Positions 59,753 to 64,000 of a stretch of 64,000 nt of DNA are shown here, piece after piece. The stretch covers positions 1,116,001-1,180,000 of the forward strand of contig NZ_JADFBY010000001.1 in assembly GCF_015223065.1 (NCBI RefSeq), given 5' to 3'. This DNA comes from Mucilaginibacter sp. JRF (GTDB taxonomy: Bacteria; Bacteroidota; Bacteroidia; Sphingobacteriales; Sphingobacteriaceae). Positions within the stretch are counted from its first letter, which is position 1. Each line of letters starts with the position of its first letter. The notes beneath the pieces are model-generated. The model was given only the letters and a program-made list of their open reading frames with translations, had not been told where the DNA came from and made no database searches. Made by a program: the position numbers and the translations under genes.

Positions 59753-60094
59753 TTATCCATTCAGATCAGCCTTATCCAACAATCCTTTTAGATGAAGATA
59801 TTTTTTGAGCAGATCAGCAAAAGTGTTTTCCTGCATCACTAATCTCACCTCAAGCGATAGCCCCATTATGTTGCATACTATTTCATCAATATTCATCCCA
59901 CCGCGTTCATCTATTTTTTCAAGCGTTTCGCCGTAGTTGTTTAAAGCGTGTTTTTGATTAAGTAGTTCGTTAGGCACAAAATCCGGCAGGCCGAAAAGAT
60001 CTTTTGTATAACTCCATTGTATTTTCATTGATTGATAAATTAGGTACTCGTAAATGTTTCGTAATAACATATGCGAATAGTGTTCCATTGACAT
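59753..60094 (-). CDS. Hypothetical 113-residue protein
   Basis: The soluble, mostly helical protein has no signal peptide and no motif I recognise. Its N-terminal half (NIYEYLIYQSMKIQWSYTKDLFGLPDFVPNELLNQKH) and C-terminal half (IDEIVCNIMGLSLEVRLVMQENTFADLLKKYLHLKGLLDKADL) look like helical bundle segments. Base composition is AT-rich like its flanks. The start (60094) lies in a 6-bp stem CATTTC/GAAATG, and an 8-bp inverted repeat (60112-60140) lies upstream. Possible partner of the nearby HTH gene, without direct evidence. Confidence 0.6.
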   Translation of the reverse strand: MSMEHYSHMLLRNIYEYLIYQSMKIQWSYTKDLFGLPDFVPNELLNQKHALNNYGETLEKIDERGGMNIDEIVCNIMGLSLEVRLVMQENTFADLLKKYLHLKGLLDKADLNG

Positions 60095-60111
60095 TTCTAA
60101 GCTGAAATGAT

Positions 60112-60140
60112 ATTATACTAATAGTTTAATTGAGTATAAT
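60112..60140 (-). promoter_or_regulatory. Inverted repeat upstream of the 59753-60094 gene
   Basis: ATTATACT (60112-60119) and AGTATAAT (60133-60140) are perfect inverted copies, 13 nt apart, about 18 bases upstream of the start codon. Confidence 0.35.
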
Positions 60141-60334
60141 GATGGTACTAATTTCCCAAAGTGTGCAATAACTATCTCTCACGGTAATTTTTTTTCGTTT
60201 TAAAAAGCGCCATTATTTGCTGTAAACGCAATGTTTTTATCCCATTAAAAAATTTTCAAAAAATATAGCTAAAAGTTGTAACCATTACGAAACACCGGCG
60301 TAAAAGACCATAACTATTGATTAAAAAACACCTA

Positions 60335-61387
60335 ATGATTAAAAACTACACCAAGAGTTTAGCAGTTGCGGTATGCGCTGCTGGATTCATCTTCGCCTCT
60401 TGCTCAAAGCAAAATGATGTTGTTCCTGCTGAAGCTGTAGCTTCAAATCAATCACAAACAACTTTAAAAACCGCGGCAGCTTCTACCCTGCAAACCGGTA
60501 TCAACGGTCACCCATTTGGCGATGCACCTTACCTGGCCACACCCGCAACCCAGCAAGTACAGTTGATAAAAGGTATGGGTATGAACTGGTACCGCATCAA
60601 CGTGATCACTACATCTGATGGTACTATCTCAGCTTCGTCATCAAGCTTGTGGACATCATTGCGTGATGCTGCTAAAAATGGTTCGCTTAACCTGCTGCCA
60701 ATGCTTCACACCAGAACACTGGATGAAGATGATACTCCTGATTCATCGTACGAGAAAGGCCGTACCTTGGGCGCTAACTTCGCCGGAAAATATGGCGCTT
60801 ACTTTGATTACTATGACCTGGGTAATGACCTTGAACTTGACCTTTTATTAGCTGGCAAAACCGGTCGTGAAGCATCACATTACGATGTAGCAAAAAGCCA
60901 ATCGGTAGCTGCCTACCTTAAAGGTATGGACGAAGGTATCAAAGAGAAAGACCCGGGTGCCAAAACCATGATTGATGCCGGTTGGTTACACTGGGGTTTC
61001 TTAACCTTCTGCGCTAACTATGGTGTAAATTTCGACGCTATTGGTTACCACTGGTACTCTGATATGGAAGGTGCTGCAAAAAGTTACAGCATAAGCGATA
61101 TCACTGTAACCCTTGCTAATACCTTCCCTACTAAAGAGATCTGGTTCACTGAGTACGGTTTCCGCTACAAATCAACAAACAGCCTTAGCGTTAACGAAAC
61201 AAATCAAAATACTTTCATCAATAATTTTGTAACAAAATGCCGCAATAACCCAAGGGTAAAAGTTGCCATGACTTACGAGTTGTTTGATGAGCCTTACAAA
61301 AGCTACCAGGAGTCAAACTACGGTTTGTACAAATGGACAGCTCAATACACAACATGGGCTAACAAAGGTGCCACAAACGCATTCTAA
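60335..61387 (+). CDS. Clan-GH-A-like glycoside hydrolase lipoprotein
   Basis: The 350-residue protein has a lipobox ending FASC (Cys23), so it is a lipoprotein, probably on the surface or in the periplasm. A Ser/Ala/Thr-rich linker leads to a TIM-barrel-like domain (about 55-345): INGHPFGDAPY, MGMNWYRINVIT, NLLPMLHTRT, YFDYYDLGNDLELDLLL, VNFDAIGYHWYSD and EIWFTEYGFR. In clan GH-A the acid/base is the Glu after Asn and the nucleophile is the second Glu. Here the position reads Asn164-Asp165 (GND), with Glu167 close by, and the likely nucleophile is Glu273. This resembles Asl1/GH-A-like proteins. Substrate unknown. The ATG at 60335 keeps the signal. Confidence 0.85.
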   Translation: MIKNYTKSLAVAVCAAGFIFASCSKQNDVVPAEAVASNQSQTTLKTAAASTLQTGINGHPFGDAPYLATPATQQVQLIKGMGMNWYRINVITTSDGTISASSSSLWTSLRDAAKNGSLNLLPMLHTRTLDEDDTPDSSYEKGRTLGANFAGKYGAYFDYYDLGNDLELDLLLAGKTGREASHYDVAKSQSVAAYLKGMDEGIKEKDPGAKTMIDAGWLHWGFLTFCANYGVNFDAIGYHWYSDMEGAAKSYSISDITVTLANTFPTKEIWFTEYGFRYKSTNSLSVNETNQNTFINNFVTKCRNNPRVKVAMTYELFDEPYKSYQESNYGLYKWTAQYTTWANKGATNAF

Positions 61388-61418
61388 GTACTATAATTTC
61401 ACCATCATATAATAAATG

Positions 61419-61453
61419 AGCAGCCGGGGCTATATGTTCCGGCTGCTTTTTTA
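61419..61453 (+). terminator. Intrinsic terminator of the glycosidase gene
   Basis: AGCAGCCGG (61419-61427) pairs with CCGGCTGCT (61439-61447), followed by a T-run. Confidence 0.88.
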
Positions 61454-61457
61454 TGAT

Positions 61458-62426
61458 CTAAAGCGCAAGCTTACCAACTGTACTTTGGGTTGTAGTAAAG
61501 TATATATACTTCTCGCTGTTTGATAGTGCTATACAAGCAGCTTTAGGGTTAGATAATAATGTAGTAATGGTTTTAGGATAATTAGGATGGTTAGCGATCA
61601 CCTTGATATCGCCACTATCAACAACATATATTTTATAACCATCGCGACTACTTACAATTGAAGATATATTAGTAAAGGTAAAATTTGTAAATATCTGCTG
61701 GCACACGCCTGTTTTGGTAAGCTTATACATACTGTGATAAGTGGCAAAGTATTTAACGCCATTGTTTGCGGCACTTATTGCATCAACAACAGTAGCGCTG
61801 CTTGGTACTGTAAATGGTGGATAAGGTGGTACATCTCCGTTTGGATATTGCGGGGTTAGTCCACCAAATACCGCGCGCCAAAAATAATTTCCGGTGGGAT
61901 CTACATCAATTCCTCCAAACTTATCATGAATATCAGCCCAGGAGTGTATCAATGTACCATCAGGGCGATAAACCCAGTAATCATTTTCACCTTGTACACC
62001 AATACTGCCATCTTTAGTTGCGGCAATATCACGCCCTTCCCGGTAAACTAAGCCATCAGCATTGGGCGGAAAGTTGATTGATGTAACAACTGTATCATTC
62101 TTTAAATGACGAACAGGCCCATCAAAATCAGCCACAAGTAACGAACCATCTCTTTTAACAAATATGCCGTAAGGCCCGGCAAAGCGTGCATTAGCGCCAT
62201 TACCATCAACACTACCATACTGACCGGCCTGACCGGCAATGATGCGGTATTGACCCGGGGTGAGCGCGTGGGCATAAAGCACATCAGACATGTTTACATC
62301 AGGGTCGACAGGAATAAGCGGGCCTTCCTCATCTGATGTAGCGACCTTGTTTGCACCATCTTTTTTACATGATGTTACAAATAGAAAAGTAACGATCGCG
62401 AGCGCGATCAACAGATTGTTTTTCAT
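61458..62426 (-). CDS. Beta-propeller (NHL/SMP-30-like) lipoprotein
   Basis: The 322-residue protein has a lipobox ending TSC (Cys20) and a Lys/Asp-rich linker, then repeated blade-like motifs: YRIIAGQAGQYGSVDGNGANARFAGPYGIFVKRDGSLLVADFDGPVRHL, GRDIAATKDGSIGVQGENDYWVYRPDG, GGIDVDPTGNYFWRAVFGG and SSIVSSRDGYKIYVVDSGDIKVI. This is the pattern of an NHL-type propeller, often found in Bacteroidota surface lipoproteins. Convergent with the glycosidase gene; no catalytic residues can be named. Confidence 0.85.
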   Translation of the reverse strand: MKNNLLIALAIVTFLFVTSCKKDGANKVATSDEEGPLIPVDPDVNMSDVLYAHALTPGQYRIIAGQAGQYGSVDGNGANARFAGPYGIFVKRDGSLLVADFDGPVRHLKNDTVVTSINFPPNADGLVYREGRDIAATKDGSIGVQGENDYWVYRPDGTLIHSWADIHDKFGGIDVDPTGNYFWRAVFGGLTPQYPNGDVPPYPPFTVPSSATVVDAISAANNGVKYFATYHSMYKLTKTGVCQQIFTNFTFTNISSIVSSRDGYKIYVVDSGDIKVIANHPNYPKTITTLLSNPKAACIALSNSEKYIYFTTTQSTVGKLAL

Positions 62427-62749
62427 AGCGATACAATTTTAGGTTTTAACTGGTTATTTGGTTTGTAATTATTGGTTAAAGCAAACCTAATGTTTAAATC
62501 AAAATCATCTATTCACAAATGTGGCTACAACTGTTTTGCCCACAAATATGCCTCCTTGAGTAAAATTCACTTGACTTAATCCTAAGCAGATAAAATTGAC
62601 GAAATATAACTTTCACGAGAAAAATGCACAGACTAAATCCATCAAAATTTCACATTGGTTACACAATTAATTACCAACAGAGCATAGGTACTATATACAT
62701 GTAATTAAGGTAGTTATGTTTGTACAGTATTCATTCAACCCCGGTCACA
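62427..62749. other. AT-rich divergent promoter region
   Basis: No coding frame is apparent. TTAATTAC (62667-62674) and GTAATTAA (62701-62708) are inverted copies 26 nt apart. Promoters for the propeller lipoprotein (minus) and the 62750 gene (plus) must lie here, but none is certain. Confidence 0.4.
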
Positions 62750-63313
62750 ATGAAAAAGTTAGTTTTACTCACAGCAGCTATATTGAGCATTCAATTTGCA
62801 CATGCTCAAACCGCCAAAACAGCAGTTGAAGCACCTAAAGGTAGTTTCGAAAACTTTTCGGAAACAGCGGGCAATAAGATAAAGCAGGAGATATTTGATG
62901 TGGCCAACGTGAGGGGTATTGATTTCCAGGTGCTCAAGTTAACCAACACAACAAACAACGATTATAAGGCCGGATTACGCATTGCTGCCCGTTTAGGTTC
63001 GGGAGGTTCAAGGAGCTCGTACAATACTGTTTTAGATATGGATGAACTGAATGAACTGCAAAAAGTAATTGAAAACCTGACAACAGAGTCAATTGACAAA
63101 ACCAACACTTTTGCCAACGGCGAATGCTGCTACATGTCAAAAGGCGGCTTTTTAGCTACTACATTTAACGAGTCAGGCAATAAAATGACTGGCTACCTGG
63201 TGTTACAACTTAAACAATACAGATCAGGCTCAAAAGCCTACATGGCCGCTAAGGATTTGCCTAAACTGCGAGATGCAATTGCCGCTGCAAAAGTAAAATT
63301 GCAGAGTTTGTAA
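62750..63313 (+). CDS. Secreted protein of unknown function
   Basis: The 187-residue protein has a signal (about 1-18, KLVLLTAAILSIQFAHAQ) and a compact mature domain with YKAGLRIAARLGSGGSRSSYNTVLDMDELNELQKVIENLTTES, a Cys pair (GECCYMSKGGF) and a final helix LPKLRDAIAAAKVKLQS. No family recognised. The ATG at 62750 is chosen over an earlier start because it gives a normal signal peptide. A 9-bp inverted repeat (63336-63361) lies just downstream, before the acyltransferase gene. Confidence 0.85.
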   Translation: MKKLVLLTAAILSIQFAHAQTAKTAVEAPKGSFENFSETAGNKIKQEIFDVANVRGIDFQVLKLTNTTNNDYKAGLRIAARLGSGGSRSSYNTVLDMDELNELQKVIENLTTESIDKTNTFANGECCYMSKGGFLATTFNESGNKMTGYLVLQLKQYRSGSKAYMAAKDLPKLRDAIAAAKVKLQSL

Positions 63314-63335
63314 GTACTTCTCCTCCTGTCACAAC

Positions 63336-63361
63336 ACCAAAAGCTAAACTTGGCTTTTGGT
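63336..63361 (+). repeat. Stem-loop between the secreted protein and acyltransferase genes
   Basis: ACCAAAAGC (63336-63344) pairs with GCTTTTGGT (63353-63361) around an 8-nt loop. No T-run follows; it ends 19 bases before the next ATG. Confidence 0.5.
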
Positions 63362-63380
63362 ACTACCTGTTTAAACTTAA

Positions 63381-64000
63381 ATGACAAAACAAGCGGGTAA
63401 AAGACTACAGTGGATAGATGCCTTAAGGGGTATCGCCGCGATCATGGTCGCTGTGGTTCATTTATCGCTATTTGTTAAAGAGAGTATTGTCACTCACCCC
63501 TCTGCGGCTTATTACTTTATAGTAACAGATTTCTTTAATTGGGGTAAGATTGGCGTCGTCATCTTCTTCCTGATCAGTGGCTATGTTATACCTCAAAGCT
63601 TATACAGATCGAATAACAAGAATTTTATAATCAATCGCTTGTTCAGGCTATATCCGGCATACTGGGTATCAATATTGTGCTTTTGTGTATTGTCTACAAC
63701 ATCACCCTCATTTGAAAAGTTGCTATTTAATATCACCATGTTCCAAAAGTTTTTTGGGGTGAAAGATATTATTGGAGTATTCTGGACCTTGCAAATCGAG
63801 CTGGTATTCTACATCATTTGTATAACACTACATCACTATAATCTTTTACGAAACAGTAAATTCGTACTAAAAACCTATTACATTCTGTTGGTGCTAAGTA
63901 TTGTTATGGCTGCGTTAAGATTTGTTTTGCATGTAAAATTACCCGTATCGTTATTTACAGGATTAACGATCATGTTTTTAGGTATGCTTTGGCGAAAGAA
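63381..64000 (+). CDS. Acyltransferase family 3 membrane protein, N-terminal part (runs off window)
   Basis: About 206 residues are visible from the ATG at 63381. The protein begins with QWIDALRGIAAIMVAVVHLSLFV (the conserved LRG-A-H motif of acyltransferase-3 proteins), then WGKIGVVIFFLISGYVIPQSLYR (the FFxxSGY signature), NRLFRLYPAYWVSILCF and VFWTLQIELVFYIICI. These multi-pass proteins acylate sugars or lipids of the envelope. The 3' part is outside the window. Confidence 0.93.
   Translation, partial: MTKQAGKRLQWIDALRGIAAIMVAVVHLSLFVKESIVTHPSAAYYFIVTDFFNWGKIGVVIFFLISGYVIPQSLYRSNNKNFIINRLFRLYPAYWVSILCFCVLSTTSPSFEKLLFNITMFQKFFGVKDIIGVFWTLQIELVFYIICITLHHYNLLRNSKFVLKTYYILLVLSIVMAALRFVLHVKLPVSLFTGLTIMFLGMLWRK

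Noticed and set aside
1..64000. Mobile elements, prophage or CRISPR array
   Set aside because: No transposase, integrase, phage gene or regularly spaced direct repeat is visible. The palindromic repeats found are short and non-coding.

Overview
The window looks like a chromosomal stretch from a Bacteroidota bacterium of the family Sphingobacteriaceae, most like Mucilaginibacter or Pedobacter. This rests on product types (type IX secretion adhesin with a PorP/SprF partner, OmpA-TPR protein, DUF4251, DUF4142, MpaB-like DUF2236, nuclease-UVR fusion), on Bacteroidota-type promoters (TTG plus TAnnTTTG), on weak Shine-Dalgarno signals, and on dispersed G/C-block palindromes of a kind known in this group. 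I see no phage, insertion sequence, CRISPR array, rRNA or tRNA. Most genes are housekeeping or carbon-source genes in short operons.

Layout. 1-559: 5' end of mutS (minus, TTG start). 976-5746: DUF1080 protein, DUF2809 protein, MpaB-like protein, msrA, ppnP, a lipoprotein, a Pro/Thr/Ser-rich secreted protein and a 72-residue protein. 6021-9601 (minus): TIGR02757 protein, a cystathionine gamma-synthase/lyase and type II isocitrate dehydrogenase. 9881-14758: purK-purE, yqgE, then pdxH-nuoC-nuoD. 14821-20292: xylose locus with xylA-xylB, a divergent LacI regulator and a perfect 14-bp operator, followed by an SMP-30 lactonase-like protein and a sugar acetyltransferase. 20407-28782: DUF4142 lipoprotein, ppc, FUSC transporter, PIN-PhoH ATPase and two secreted unknowns. 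About 28888-29237: a gene-free, structured, promoter- and terminator-bounded minus-strand region that I read as a non-coding RNA gene. 29469-35570: TPR protein, nuclease-UVR protein, nucleoside transporter, beta-barrel protein, htpG, DUF4251. 35572-39054 (minus): ethanolamine permease-eutB-eutC. 40306-47424 (minus): a 1381-residue multidomain adhesin with type B sorting domain, PorP/SprF and an OmpA-TPR protein. 47665-52819 (minus): CE2-like esterase, then a TolC-HlyD-MFS tripartite efflux operon with a divergent AraC regulator. 53733-58741: HopJ-family protein, Kef-type antiporter, and a CPC-thiol redoxin coupled to a hybrid histidine kinase. 58825-64000: small HTH protein, an unknown, a clan-A-like glycosidase lipoprotein, a beta-propeller lipoprotein, a secreted unknown and a truncated acyltransferase.

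Most unusual points. First, the candidate structured RNA of about 350 nt, which lacks the signatures of RNase P RNA, tmRNA and SRP RNA. Second, perfect inverted repeats (7 to 13 bp arms) that end 0 to 5 nt before the start codons of at least six genes, plus other long palindromes between genes. Third, two dispersed palindromic repeat families, one of which supplies a stop codon for one gene and the start codon and an N-terminal segment for the next. Fourth, a redoxin-kinase pair whose kinase has a histidine-rich membrane domain.
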